Positions 1 to 8,877 of a stretch of DNA of 64,000 nt are shown one piece after another (the stretch's first letter is position 1; each line of letters begins with the position of its first letter). The translations under genes were made by a program, and so were the position numbers. Location: NCBI RefSeq assembly GCF_007830315.1, contig NZ_VLKJ01000001.1, positions 682,001 through 746,000 of the forward strand, in the 5' to 3' direction. The stretch comes from Novosphingobium taihuense. Lineage in GTDB: Bacteria > Pseudomonadota > Alphaproteobacteria > Sphingomonadales > Sphingomonadaceae. The notes beneath the pieces were generated by a model, which did not search any database, was not told the origin of the DNA, and worked only from the letters and a program-made list of their open reading frames with translations.

Positions 1-1079
1 AAGACTCCCTGCGCGCGCGCCGCGGCGTTGATCGCCCCGGCTGCCTGTTCCAGTTCATCATCCCCCGTATAGCGTCCGAAACCGATGCGGATCGCGGTTC
101 TGCTATCCCTGTCCGAAAGTCCGAGCGCACGCAAGACATGGCTCGGCCTGCCCGACCCGCTGGCGCAGGCCGAGCCTGCAGAAAATGCCACAGTGCGGCA
201 TTCCGACAACAGTCTTGCCACGTCCAGCCCCGGCAAGCGCAAGTTGAGATTGCCGTGCCAGCGTTCGGCGGCAGAACCGTTGAGCGTCCAGCCTTCGAAC
301 AACGCCAAAGCCTTCACCCACAGCTTTTCCACATGAAGCCGGTCACTTTCCGACAGACTTGTGCACAGCGCCGCCGCCGCGCCGAAGCCGGCGCAAAGCG
401 CGGGGCTGAGGGTGCCGGACCGCAATCCGCCCTCCTGACCGCCACCGTGGATCAGCGGCGAAAGCTCCACACCATCGCGCACCCACAGTGCGCCAATGCC
501 CTTGGGGCCGTACAACTTGTGCGACGATAGTGCGATCAGGTCTGCCCCTTCAGGCGCGGCAATCTTCCCCGCTCCCTGCACCGCATCGCACAGGAACAGC
601 GCCCCGATCTGATGCGCCCGTCTTGCCAGCGCTTCAACGGGCTGCACCGTGCCGATCTCGTTGTTGACCTGCATCACCGCGACAAGGCCGGTTCCTTCCG
701 GGATTGCCACCTCAGGATCCACCAGCCCGGCCCCATCCACGGGCAGCACCGTCACGCTCGGATCAAGCACCCGCGCCGTATCGAGTACTGCGGCATGCTC
801 GATGGCACTCACTGCCAGCCGTTTGCGGCCCGACCCCGCCAGCGCCAGGTTGATCGCCTCGGTCGCCCCGGAGGTGAACACCACGCGCCCGCCCGGCGGG
901 AGAAGCGCGGCCACCTGCTCGCGCGCCACTTCCACCGCTGCGGCCGCCGCACGACCTGCCCGGTGCGGGCTGTGCGGATTGGCAAACCCCATGGCCTCGG
1001 GCCCTGCCAGCCAAGGCATCATCGCTTCACGCGCTTCGGGAGCCAACGGCGTGGTGGCCTGATAGTCGAGGTAGATCAT
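1..1079 (-). CDS. cysteine desulfurase family protein, C-terminus cut by window edge
   Basis: This is a class V PLP-dependent aminotransferase of the NifS/IscS type, which removes sulfur from cysteine and passes it on as a persulfide for Fe-S cluster assembly. I read it from the minus strand because the frame is open at the window edge. It begins MIYLDYQATTPL and carries the PLP-lysine motif SSHKLYGPKG and the sulfur-carrying loop SAGSACASGSG with its cysteine. The start ATG overlaps the stop of the upstream desulfurase by 4 nt (ATGA), so the two are translationally coupled. Known alphaproteobacterial suf operons often begin with such genes; the rest of that operon would lie left of the window. 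Whether it is a true desulfurase or a related aminotransferase is not settled by sequence. Confidence 0.9.
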   Translation of the reverse strand, partial: MIYLDYQATTPLAPEAREAMMPWLAGPEAMGFANPHSPHRAGRAAAAAVEVAREQVAALLPPGGRVVFTSGATEAINLALAGSGRKRLAVSAIEHAAVLDTARVLDPSVTVLPVDGAGLVDPEVAIPEGTGLVAVMQVNNEIGTVQPVEALARRAHQIGALFLCDAVQGAGKIAAPEGADLIALSSHKLYGPKGIGALWVRDGVELSPLIHGGGQEGGLRSGTLSPALCAGFGAAAALCTSLSESDRLHVEKLWVKALALFEGWTLNGSAAERWHGNLNLRLPGLDVARLLSECRTVAFSAGSACASGSGRPSHVLRALGLSDRDSRTAIRIGFGRYTGDDELEQAAGAINAAARAQGV

Positions 1080-2116
1080 CCCCGGATCTCCTTCCACACC
1101 GCCACGAACCGCGCGATCTCTTCCTCGGTCGTCTCGCGCCCGATTGAAACGCGGATTACTTCAGCGGCATGGGCATAGCCCATCGCCGTCAACACGTGGC
1201 TGGCCTTCAATGAGCCCGAGGAACAGGCGCTCCCCGCCGAAACCGCGATGCCTGCCCCGTCGAAGCGGATCAGTTGCGCTGCGCTCGACTTGCCCGGCAT
1301 CCGATACGCCGCAATCGTCGGGCTTCGCGGAGAAGTGGCAGCAACAATTTCCGCACCTTCTTCAAGCATGTGATTCGTAAGCGATCTTCGCAAATCCGAA
1401 GCTGGCTTGAGCCATTGATTCCCCGCCTCCATCGCTGCCACCATGCCCAGCACGAGAGGCAGCGCCTCGGTCCCGCCACGATAGCCGCGCTCCTGCCCGC
1501 CGCTCGGGTTCAACAAGGCCCAGTCGCGCACAAGCAACGCGCCCACGCCCACCGGGCCGCCGAACTTGTGAGCCGAAAGCACGATGATGTCCGCATCTGG
1601 AAGGTCGAGCTTGCCCGCCCCTTGCGCCGCGTCGCAAAGCACCAACCCGCCGCTCCCGCGAACCGTTGCGGCGATGCCCGCAACATCCTGCACCACCCCG
1701 GTCTCGCTGTTGACCTGCTGCACCACGATCAGTGCTCGCCCGCCCAGCGCCGCCGCCAACGCCTCTTGATCAAGCAGCCCTCCTGCATTGACCGGCAGGC
1801 GCATCGCGTCGCCCGCCGCGCGCAAGGCGGCATCGTGCTCCACCGCCGAAACCAGCACCCGCTCCGCCTTGGCCCGCCCGATCCCGATGGCCAGCGCCTC
1901 GCTCGCCCCGCTGGTGAAGATCACCTCGCCCTGCCAGCCGAGCGCGGCCTTCACACGGGCACGTGCGTCTTCCAGCGCTGCCCGCGCCGCGCGCCCCGCC
2001 GCGTGCGGGCTCGAAGGGTTCGCCCAGATGCGAAAACCCTCCTGCATCGCCGCCATTGCCTCGGGCAGCAGTGGCGTCGTGGCAGCATGATCGAGATAGA
2101 TCGGATTTAGCGGCAA
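1076..2116 (-). CDS. cysteine desulfurase, IscS/NifS type
   Basis: A PLP-dependent cysteine desulfurase of 346 residues, slightly shorter than the usual 380-400. Visible motifs are the N-terminal YLDHAATTPL, TSGASEA in the PLP phosphate site, VEHDA with the PLP-stacking histidine, CDAAQGAGK, the Schiff-base lysine in SAHKFGG, and the catalytic cysteine in SAGSACSSG. It is the first gene of a leftward pair with a second desulfurase. The pair is divergent from an alpha/beta hydrolase, an arrangement I would expect upstream of a suf operon. Two complete active-site cysteine loops side by side suggest duplication followed by divergence. Confidence 0.92.
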   Translation of the reverse strand: MPLNPIYLDHAATTPLLPEAMAAMQEGFRIWANPSSPHAAGRAARAALEDARARVKAALGWQGEVIFTSGASEALAIGIGRAKAERVLVSAVEHDAALRAAGDAMRLPVNAGGLLDQEALAAALGGRALIVVQQVNSETGVVQDVAGIAATVRGSGGLVLCDAAQGAGKLDLPDADIIVLSAHKFGGPVGVGALLVRDWALLNPSGGQERGYRGGTEALPLVLGMVAAMEAGNQWLKPASDLRRSLTNHMLEEGAEIVAATSPRSPTIAAYRMPGKSSAAQLIRFDGAGIAVSAGSACSSGSLKASHVLTAMGYAHAAEVIRVSIGRETTEEEIARFVAVWKEIRG

Positions 2117-2242
2117 GATTCGCCCCGGAATGCGTGGAAAGATTGCTTTCGAAGGCTCGGTTTCTATATAGCCATCAGCTTAATTCCCAGCCCCGGCATT
2201 CCGTGCCGCATGGGGCCAGACCACAGGATTACCGGACAGGCA

Positions 2243-2899
2243 ATGCCCGCAGTCATTTTCCCCGGCCCCGAAGGCCGTCTCGAAGGTCGTTTCCAGCCCG
2301 CCACGCGTCCCCGCGCGCCGGTCGCCATGATCCTGCATCCGCACCCGCAAGCGGGTGGCACGATGAACGATCGCATCACCCAGGCGATGTACAAGACCTT
2401 CGTCGCGCGCGGCTTTGCCACGCTGCGCTTCAACTTCCGCGGAGTCGGGCGGAGCCAGGGCTCGTTCGACAACGGCATTGGCGAACTCAGCGATGCTGCC
2501 GCCGCGCTTGATTGGGTGCAGTCGATCCACCCCGAAGCCAGCACCACCTGGATCGCGGGCTATTCGTTCGGCGCGCTGATCGGCATGCAGTTGCTGATGC
2601 GCCGCCCCGAGATTCGCGGCTTCATCTCGGTCGCGCCGCCCGCCAACATGTACGATTTCAGCTTCCTCGCCCCTTGCCCCGCCTCAGGCATCATCGTGCA
2701 GGGCACGGCCGATACGGTCGTCACGCCCAACGCGGTGCAGAAGCTGGTCGACAAGCTGCGCACGCAGAAGCACATCACCATCCACCACGATGAAATCCCG
2801 CGCGCCAACCATTTCTTCGAGAACGAAATGGACGACATGATGCGCGCGGTCGACAACTACCTCGACATGCGCCTGTCGCCGGACTGCCCGATCCGCTGA
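2243..2899 (+). CDS. alpha/beta hydrolase (COG2945-like)
   Basis: A cytosolic alpha/beta hydrolase of about 218 residues. It has the HPHPQAGGTMN segment after the first strands and the nucleophile elbow GYSFGA (serine nucleophile). Near the C-terminus lie a GTADTVVT aspartate loop and NHFF for the catalytic histidine. I place the start at MPAVIFPG because a GGACAGG stretch lies just upstream; an in-frame start 33 nt earlier also exists. The gene diverges from the desulfurase pair. The substrate is unknown. It ends just before a strong hairpin terminator. Confidence 0.85.
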   Translation: MPAVIFPGPEGRLEGRFQPATRPRAPVAMILHPHPQAGGTMNDRITQAMYKTFVARGFATLRFNFRGVGRSQGSFDNGIGELSDAAAALDWVQSIHPEASTTWIAGYSFGALIGMQLLMRRPEIRGFISVAPPANMYDFSFLAPCPASGIIVQGTADTVVTPNAVQKLVDKLRTQKHITIHHDEIPRANHFFENEMDDMMRAVDNYLDMRLSPDCPIR

Positions 2900-2923
2900 T
2901 CGCGCAGATCCGTTGGAACAAGA

Positions 2924-2949
2924 CCCCCGCCCTCACCGGCGGGGGTTTT
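2924..2949 (+). terminator. intrinsic terminator after the hydrolase
   Basis: An 8-bp perfect stem CCCCCGCC/GGCGGGGG with a 6-nt loop is followed by TTTT. It sits in the 55 bp between the convergent hydrolase and aldehyde dehydrogenase genes. Confidence 0.85.
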
Positions 2950-2954
2950 GCGTT

Positions 2955-4424
2955 TCACAGCGTCGATGGCATGCCGTCGATCAGGATCGTCTTCATCTCG
3001 AGATAGGGGAACAGCCCCTCCGGCCCGCCTTCGCGGCCGATACCCGATTGCTTGAAACCGCCGAAAGGCAGGCCGAAGTCCATGCGCAGCCCGTTCTGGC
3101 CAAAGCCGCCGGTGCGCACGCGGCGGGCGATGCGGTAGGCGGCATCGGCATCAGTCGTAAGCACCGAACCATTGAGGCCATAGGCGCTGGCATTGGCGGT
3201 ACGGATCGCGTCCTCCTCGTCCTCGACCGGGATCAGACTGAGCACAGGGCCGAAGATTTCCTCCTGTGCGATGCGGCTTTCATTCTTCACATTGGCGAAC
3301 AGCGTCGGTTCGATGAAGTAGCCGCGGTTGAGGTGAGCGGGGCGTCCGCCACCGGTCACCAGATCGGCAGTCTGCCTGCCCTCCTCGATATACATCTCGA
3401 TCCGTTCAAGCTGGCGCTTCATCGCCACGGGTCCGAGCTGGGCTTCAGGGTCGTCCGAATGGCCGATGCGGACCTGCTTCATCTCGGCCGCGATGGCTTC
3501 GGCCAGTTCGTCGTGGCGGTGGCGTGGCACGATCACGCGGCTGAGCATCGCGCAAACCTGCCCGCTCATCATCGTGATCGTGCCGGTAAGCATCTTGGCA
3601 GCGGCCTCGATCGGGAAATCGTCGCGCACGATCGCGGCAGACTTGCCACCCAATTCGAGCGTGCACCGCGCCATCCGCGACCCGCAGACCGAGGCGATGC
3701 GCTTGCCTGCAACGGTGGAGCCGGTGAAGCTGACCTTGTCGACGCCTTCGTTGCAGACGAGATGGTCGCTTGCGTCGCGATGGCCGGTGACAAGGTTCAC
3801 CACGCCTGCAGGGATCCCTGCCGCCTCCGCCGCTTCAGCGATAATAAAGGCTTCCAGTGGCGTTTCCGGCGATGGCTTCATGATCACCGTGCAGCCCGTC
3901 AGCAAAGCATAGGCGACCTTGTTGGCCATGATCCCGAATGGCCCGTTCCATGGCGCGATCGCCGCGACCACGCCGACCGGCTCATAGGCGATCAGCGCTG
4001 TGTCAGCCGCCATGCTCGGCCGACGCTCGACGAATTCGAAATGTTCGGCAAAGCCCGCGATCTGTCCGAGCGCCATGACACTGCCACCATGCATCGGCCC
4101 CGCAAACGAGGCGAGACCGCCCATCTGCGCGGTCCAGGCTTTCGCCAGTTCCGGCACGCGCGTCTCCAGATGCGCAACCATGCGCCGGAACGCTGCAATG
4201 CGCTCGGCAGGTGGCGTGGTCGGCCAGGGCCCATGATCGAACGCCGCGCGCGCTGCGGCGACGGCAGCGTCCATATCGGTCTCGTCAGCCTCAGCTACGC
4301 GTCCGACCACTTGTTCTGTATTGGGCGAGATGAGGTCAATCATCCGTCCGGAGTGCGCAGGCACCCACCGTCCGCCGATGAAAAGCTTGTCGGGATGAGC
4401 GACGTTCACGCCTTCGGGTGTCAT
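2955..4424 (-). CDS. NAD(P)-dependent aldehyde dehydrogenase
   Basis: A full-length (489 residues) member of the aldehyde dehydrogenase superfamily, oxidising an aldehyde to the acid with NAD(P)+. The oxyanion-hole asparagine is in APWN (about residue 160). FTGSTVAGK binds the cofactor, the general-base glutamate is in LELGGKS (about 257), and the nucleophilic cysteine is in SGQVCAM (about 291). It lies 13 nt downstream of an NTF2-like gene and is probably co-transcribed with it. Given the nearby lignostilbene-dioxygenase-like and lig genes, an aromatic aldehyde such as vanillin is a reasonable substrate guess, but the specificity cannot be read from sequence. Confidence 0.93.
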   Translation of the reverse strand: MTPEGVNVAHPDKLFIGGRWVPAHSGRMIDLISPNTEQVVGRVAEADETDMDAAVAAARAAFDHGPWPTTPPAERIAAFRRMVAHLETRVPELAKAWTAQMGGLASFAGPMHGGSVMALGQIAGFAEHFEFVERRPSMAADTALIAYEPVGVVAAIAPWNGPFGIMANKVAYALLTGCTVIMKPSPETPLEAFIIAEAAEAAGIPAGVVNLVTGHRDASDHLVCNEGVDKVSFTGSTVAGKRIASVCGSRMARCTLELGGKSAAIVRDDFPIEAAAKMLTGTITMMSGQVCAMLSRVIVPRHRHDELAEAIAAEMKQVRIGHSDDPEAQLGPVAMKRQLERIEMYIEEGRQTADLVTGGGRPAHLNRGYFIEPTLFANVKNESRIAQEEIFGPVLSLIPVEDEEDAIRTANASAYGLNGSVLTTDADAAYRIARRVRTGGFGQNGLRMDFGLPFGGFKQSGIGREGGPEGLFPYLEMKTILIDGMPSTL

Positions 4425-4437
4425 TTCTGGTGTCCTC

Positions 4438-4839
4438 TCACGCCTGTGCCAACGCGCATTCCACGCGGACGATCAGGCTGTCCTTGATCGTGTAGAAGAT
4501 GAACTGCCGCATCTCCTGCACTTCGCCTGCAGCAATCGGGAAGAAACCGTGCAGACCACGCTCATCGAGCGCCTCGCGGGTGAGGGCCTTCACTCCCTCC
4601 ACCCGGATCACCGCATCGATGGCGGTCAGCGTATCGGAAGCGGCAAAGTTCAGCACCGTCACGCTTTCCTTCACGTGATCGTGCAGGAAGCCGTAGAAGT
4701 CCTTGAGCGCCTGCCGCGAGCGGATTTCGACACCGAAGAACGTCATCTCCGGCGGATCCACGTAGAAGTCGGCCACCGCGTCATAGTCCTTCGCGTTGAA
4801 CGCGGCGACATAGCGGTCATAGGCTTCGCGCGTCAGCAC
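4438..4839 (-). CDS. NTF2-like / SnoaL-type protein
   Basis: A 133-residue single-domain protein with the cone-shaped NTF2-like pattern. It opens YDRYVAAFNAKDYDAVADFYVDPPEMTFFG, quoted here only as a pattern of helix followed by strands, and continues through a DFYGFLHDHV helix and strands ending in IVRVECAL. Such domains act as small isomerases, dehydratases or hydrolases, or as binding subunits. It is the first gene of a two-gene leftward unit with the aldehyde dehydrogenase. No catalytic residues can be assigned with confidence. Confidence 0.75.
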   Translation of the reverse strand: MLTREAYDRYVAAFNAKDYDAVADFYVDPPEMTFFGVEIRSRQALKDFYGFLHDHVKESVTVLNFAASDTLTAIDAVIRVEGVKALTREALDERGLHGFFPIAAGEVQEMRQFIFYTIKDSLIVRVECALAQA

Positions 4840-4880
4840 GGCATCTCTCCCGGTGGCGGCCGGATTCGGCTCGCAACGTC

Positions 4881-4897
4881 AAAGATAACATTTGATA
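4881..4897. promoter_or_regulatory. possible operator upstream of the NTF2-like/aldehyde dehydrogenase pair
   Basis: On the minus strand this reads TATCAAATGTTATCTTT, 42 nt upstream of the NTF2-like start. It shares 11 of 17 positions with the core of the palindrome upstream of the lignostilbene-dioxygenase-like gene. The resemblance is suggestive only. Confidence 0.3.
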
Positions 4898-4915
4898 TGG
4901 TTGTCGCCAAGCTGA

Positions 4916-4945
4916 AAAGAAAAGGGGCAGCCATCGCTGACCGCC
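4916..4945 (-). terminator. probable terminator of the TonB-dependent receptor gene
   Basis: Read leftwards, a G-rich arm GGGGGCGG and a complementary arm GCTGCCCC form an imperfect stem followed by TTTTCTTTT, 28 nt past the receptor stop codon. Confidence 0.55.
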
Positions 4946-4972
4946 CCCGTTCCCTCATGAACCCTGAACCGA

Positions 4973-7336
4973 TCAGAAGCGCTTCTGCACGGTGACCGCC
5001 CATTCGCGTGGGCGACCGACCTGGCTGTAGGCTGTGCCAGTGAACAGATAGACCGCAGCGAAGCGGAAGGGCGTGTAGTATTCGTTGAATACGTTCTGCA
5101 CTTCCATCGAGATCGACAGGTCTTCGGCCTCGTTCCGCCAGGTCAGGCGGGCGTTGCCGATGTCATAGGCGTTGAAGTACTCGATCGGCGCTCCTGCAGC
5201 GATGCGCCCCGCGCTGGTCTTGCCGGTGTGGGCAAAGTCGAAGCGCGGTGTCAGCGAGCCAGCACTGCCGAGATCGGCGCGGTACTGGATACCGAAGCTG
5301 TACTTCCACTTTGGCGTCACGATCGGGTCGGTCAGCAGGATCGCGTTGCCCACGCGCGGATCGATGTTCTTGTAGTTGCCAGTCAGGTGGCTGAGCGAGG
5401 CATCGATATCGAGGCCTTCGATCGGCGAGGCCTGCATTTCGAGCTCGAAGCCCTTGATCCGGCCGTTGCCCGCGTTCTGGCGTGCGCCGCAGGGCGCGTT
5501 TGAACCCAGCGATGCGCAAGTAATGAGCGGAAGCTGGATGTCGTTGTAGTCGTTGATGAAGCCAGCGAGGTTCAGGCGCAGACGCCGGTCAAACAGATCG
5601 GTCTTGAGGCCTGCTTCATAGGCCGTGACGGTTTCGGGATCGAAGCTGCCGTTCAGCGCCTGCGCGGCGTCAAACGGACGCGCGGTCACGCCGCCGCCCT
5701 TGAAGCCAGTGCCCACGGTGACATAGGCCAGCACTTCCGGGCTGAAGCGGTAGTCGGCCGAAACGCGCCAGTCCACACGGTCGCCCTTGAACGTCGCCTT
5801 GACTCCGTCCAGCGCGCCAAGAGCGGTCGAGACAGTGCCGTCATAGTTCTTGCGGACGAAAGTGTAATCCTTGGCTTCCTCGGTGTAGCGCAGGCCACCG
5901 GTCAGCGTCAGGCCGTCAATCGGACGGGCGATCACGGTGCCGAAGACGGCCTTGCTGTCAGCATTGACCGGGTCATTGCCGACGAACTGGATCAGGCCGG
6001 CATAACGGATGTCCTGTCGCGTGAAGTAGACCGAGCGCTGATCGGAGTAGAACCCGCCGAGGGTGAAGTCGATCTTGTCACCGATCTTGCCGTTGAGCCG
6101 CAGTTCCTGGCTGAAGAACCAGAACTTGAGGTCATTGTACCCCTGCCCGACAACGCCCAGGTCCGGGGTGAAATCGTCATCCGTGCCCCATATCTGGCGG
6201 TAGTTGCGGTAGGCGGTGATCGACTGCACGTTGAGCGAGTCATTCAGCCCGATGGTCATGTTGGCCGAGAAGCCATAACCATCGAACTTCAGCCGGTTGG
6301 GCATCTCGTAGCCCTGGGTGACCTGCCCGCCCGGCGGTGCATAGAAGTTGGCGTAGGTGCAGAAGCGGCCGCAATTGTAGCTCGACATGTCACGACCGGC
6401 GAAACCGCCGAACGGGAAGCCGACGCGGTCGGCACGGGTGATGACTTCGGCGGCGTTGGTGCGTTCTTCGTGCGTGTAATCGCCGGTGATCACGATGTCG
6501 AAATTGTCGCCCGGATTGTAACGCAGCGAACCGCGAAGGCCCGCATAGCCCTTTTCACCCAGCTTATCGATCACGCAGTCAGAACCGGAGCCTGGACGGG
6601 CGGTGATGCCCTGCGCGTTGCCAGGGTTGGCGCAGCCATAGTCGACCTGATCGACATAGCCGTTTTGGCGCTTGTAGACGCCAGAGATGCGCGCGTAGAG
6701 ATCCTGCGCCAGGATGAAGTTGGCGCTGCCGCGGATGTCGACGCGGTTGCGGCTGCCGTAGACCGCCTCGACCATGCCGGAGTTTTCGTCCGAAGGCTTC
6801 TTCGAGAACAACTTGATCGCCCCGCCAATCGCGTTGCGTCCAGTCAATGTGCCTTGCGGCCCGCGCAGCACTTCCACGCGTTCAAGGTCGAGCAGGTCGA
6901 AAATCGAGCCTGTCAGCGTCGCATAATAGACATCGTCAACATAGATGCCGACGCCCGGCTCGTATGCTGGGTTGAAGTCAAACTGGCCGACGCCACGGAT
7001 TGCAGCACCGAGCGAGGAGCCATAAGCACCGCCCATCGCGTTCAGCGTCACATTCGGCGCCTGCTGAGCGATCTGCGACAGGTCCGTCTGGTTGCGCGAG
7101 GCGAGCAACTGCGCATCCACCGCGGTGATCGAAAGCGGGGTATCCTGCAGGCGCTGTTCGCGGAACTGCGCGGTCACCACGATCTCGCGGGCCGATTCCG
7201 AAATGTTCTCGTCAGCCTGGGTCTGCGCCTGCGCTTCCTGCGCAAGAGCGGGCATAGCCATGCCGAGCGAAAGCGCGGCAAGGCTGCCTGCAGCGAGCAG
7301 GCGCACGTGTGACGTGGTACGATGGGCTTGAGCCAT
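4973..7336 (-). CDS. TonB-dependent outer membrane receptor
   Basis: A 787-residue TonB-dependent receptor with a signal peptide (about residues 1-32, ending PALA). A TonB-box-like stretch EIVVTAQ is followed by a plug domain containing GVGIYVDDVYY and LRGPQGTLTGRNAIGGAI. A 22-strand beta-barrel region ends in the aromatic C-terminal VTVQKRF expected for outer membrane insertion. These receptors use TonB-ExbBD energy to import siderophores, sugars, aromatics or other bulky compounds. The Iron-complex-type plug motifs do not tell the ligand. It is divergent from a MarR gene, and its promoter overlaps a palindrome likely bound by that regulator, so it may import an aromatic or its breakdown products. 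Confidence 0.95.
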   Translation of the reverse strand: MAQAHRTTSHVRLLAAGSLAALSLGMAMPALAQEAQAQTQADENISESAREIVVTAQFREQRLQDTPLSITAVDAQLLASRNQTDLSQIAQQAPNVTLNAMGGAYGSSLGAAIRGVGQFDFNPAYEPGVGIYVDDVYYATLTGSIFDLLDLERVEVLRGPQGTLTGRNAIGGAIKLFSKKPSDENSGMVEAVYGSRNRVDIRGSANFILAQDLYARISGVYKRQNGYVDQVDYGCANPGNAQGITARPGSGSDCVIDKLGEKGYAGLRGSLRYNPGDNFDIVITGDYTHEERTNAAEVITRADRVGFPFGGFAGRDMSSYNCGRFCTYANFYAPPGGQVTQGYEMPNRLKFDGYGFSANMTIGLNDSLNVQSITAYRNYRQIWGTDDDFTPDLGVVGQGYNDLKFWFFSQELRLNGKIGDKIDFTLGGFYSDQRSVYFTRQDIRYAGLIQFVGNDPVNADSKAVFGTVIARPIDGLTLTGGLRYTEEAKDYTFVRKNYDGTVSTALGALDGVKATFKGDRVDWRVSADYRFSPEVLAYVTVGTGFKGGGVTARPFDAAQALNGSFDPETVTAYEAGLKTDLFDRRLRLNLAGFINDYNDIQLPLITCASLGSNAPCGARQNAGNGRIKGFELEMQASPIEGLDIDASLSHLTGNYKNIDPRVGNAILLTDPIVTPKWKYSFGIQYRADLGSAGSLTPRFDFAHTGKTSAGRIAAGAPIEYFNAYDIGNARLTWRNEAEDLSISMEVQNVFNEYYTPFRFAAVYLFTGTAYSQVGRPREWAVTVQKRF

Positions 7337-7376
7337 ATCCCCTCTCCTGTATGGTCCTCTTCGGAACCGGTTGCTG

Positions 7377-7397
7377 TTTGTTAGTAAGACATACTAA
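7377..7397. promoter_or_regulatory. candidate MarR operator (site 1)
   Basis: A perfect inverted repeat TTAGTA-N5-TACTAA (7381-7397) is preceded by TTTG, giving the half-site TTTGTTAGT. It lies 41 nt upstream of the receptor start and 114 nt upstream of the MarR gene. The same half-site recurs in site 2. Confidence 0.6.
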
Positions 7398-7510
7398 TTA
7401 CCGCTTTGCAAGCCTAACATTTGCGCGGGTTCAACAGGGGCTGGAGTGATGCAGATCGGGCACACTTCGCCCCTTGCCGAACACCGGGAACACGGCGATA
7501 GAAGCGGGCG

Positions 7511-7993
7511 ATGGACAATACGCCGCCCGCAGAGCCACCCGCCGACACAGCCGCCCAGATCGAGGGTGAGGTTGCGCTGCTGGTCGACCTGCTCAAGCTC
7601 GGCACTTTCATCGGTGCGCCAATGCGCGAAGGTGTGGCCGATCCGCTGGGGCTTACCACCACCGACTTGCGCATCGTTCTCGCACTGGGCGGCGAAGGGG
7701 AACTTGCGGGGCACGACCTGTCGGAAATCATGGGCGTGCCGCCGATGAACGTGAGTCGCGCGATTGCTGCACTCATGCAGCGCGGCCTCGTCGAGCCCGG
7801 CGCCAACCGTGTCAATCGCCGCCGCAAGCCTGTCCGCCTGACGGAGGCCGGTCAGCGTCTGTTCGCCCGTACAATCCCGGCCATGGCCCATGTTGGTGCC
7901 GACCTGTTCAAGGGCGTGCCTGCGCGCGACCGTGAGGCTTTCCGCCGCGTCGCTGCATCCGTCCTGACGCGCATCGGCCGCTGGGGCGGGTAA
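7511..7993 (+). CDS. MarR family transcriptional regulator
   Basis: A 160-residue winged-helix regulator. The DNA-binding core spans roughly residues 45-115. It includes TTTDLRIVLALGG, the recognition region LSEIMGVPPMNVSRAIAAL and the wing GANRVNRRRKPVRLTEAGQ. MarR proteins usually act as dimers repressing adjacent genes until an aromatic ligand binds. It is divergent from the TonB-dependent receptor and next to SnoaL-like and dienelactone-hydrolase-like genes. The two palindromes sharing a 9-bp half-site are its best candidate operators, although binding is inferred. Confidence 0.9.
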   Translation: MDNTPPAEPPADTAAQIEGEVALLVDLLKLGTFIGAPMREGVADPLGLTTTDLRIVLALGGEGELAGHDLSEIMGVPPMNVSRAIAALMQRGLVEPGANRVNRRRKPVRLTEAGQRLFARTIPAMAHVGADLFKGVPARDREAFRRVAASVLTRIGRWGG

Positions 7994-8009
7994 ACCGCCC
8001 CGGCAATCG

Positions 8010-8729
8010 TCAGGGCCACTTCTTCTGCAGCCTGGTGAAATCGCCCACGGCAAAGGCCTTGGCCAGCACCGGGTGGGCAAAGCTCATCGCCACTTCCTGA
8101 CGGTGCGGCCAGGTCTGGCGGACGTCGGTTTCGGGCAGGAGCCGGTCCGGCCCGATCGGGTTTTCGGGGAAGCATACGGCGGCAGGTTGCAGGTGCGCCA
8201 CGGTCTTTGACCAGCCGGTTTCGTAATCGGCCTGCCACTGCATCATGTAGTCCAGCCGCTTGATCTTCCAGACGCCGTCCTCTTTGACGTAGTCGTTCTC
8301 GTAGATCCCGCTTTCCCAGAATTGCTGCGGCATGCCCTCGGGCTTGTCCCCCAGGATGTCGTCATGCCAGCCACCGGCAAGGATGCCGCGAAAGCGGCCC
8401 TTGGCAGTCAGGCCGTCTTCGGAAATGGTGATCACGTCCTGCAGCTGGAAATGGTCGAGCAGCAGCCCGTGCACGGGGCCGCGCCGCCCGCCGGTGAACA
8501 GGTTCTGGAACCACGTGCCGTAGAGCCGCATCACCCCTTCATAACCGACGTATTCGCCCGAGAGGAACACGACCGCGCCGTCGCGCGCGAATAGCCCGGC
8601 CACTTCCTCGGGCCGGTTGTAGTCGATGTAATAGCCATAGGCCCATTGCAGGCGGCGGATCGCGTTGAGATCCTCAAGCTCGGTCACGCGCGCTTCGAGC
8701 GCGGCAAGGCGGGCAGATACATCGGTCAT
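8010..8729 (-). CDS. SnoaL-like / NTF2-like domain protein
   Basis: A 239-residue protein that begins with a short coiled-coil-like segment (RLAALEARVTELEDLNAIRR) followed by an NTF2-like domain of about 130 residues. Visible landmarks are WAYGYYIDY, LFARDGAVVFLSG and IKRLDYMMQWQ. The last 70 residues are extra to the domain and of unknown role. Proteins of this layout are common in aromatic and steroid catabolic clusters, where some dehydrate or hydrolyse ring-derived intermediates. It is divergent from the dienelactone-hydrolase-like gene, with a near-perfect palindrome between them. Confidence 0.8.
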   Translation of the reverse strand: MTDVSARLAALEARVTELEDLNAIRRLQWAYGYYIDYNRPEEVAGLFARDGAVVFLSGEYVGYEGVMRLYGTWFQNLFTGGRRGPVHGLLLDHFQLQDVITISEDGLTAKGRFRGILAGGWHDDILGDKPEGMPQQFWESGIYENDYVKEDGVWKIKRLDYMMQWQADYETGWSKTVAHLQPAAVCFPENPIGPDRLLPETDVRQTWPHRQEVAMSFAHPVLAKAFAVGDFTRLQKKWP

Positions 8730-8754
8730 GGCTCAACTCTCCCAAGTTGGTGCT

Positions 8755-8777
8755 ATTTGTAAGTAACACTAACAAAT
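8755..8777. promoter_or_regulatory. candidate MarR operator (site 2)
   Basis: A near-perfect palindrome with half-sites TTTGTAAGT and ACTAACAAA separated by AAC lies 26 nt upstream of the SnoaL-like gene. The right half is the exact reverse complement of TTTGTTAGT in site 1. Confidence 0.6.
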
Positions 8778-8877
8778 ATTTTGCCGATTGCGAGAAGGAA
8801 AAATGAAACCGATCGCACCTTGCGCACGAACTGCCCGGCGTTACGTTCTGTCCCGGACGGACAATGGAGAATCTGCG

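Noticed and set aside
2913..4487. 524-codon plus-strand frame opposite the aldehyde dehydrogenase
   Set aside because: Composition typical of an antisense frame; the dehydrogenase on the minus strand has complete catalytic motifs.
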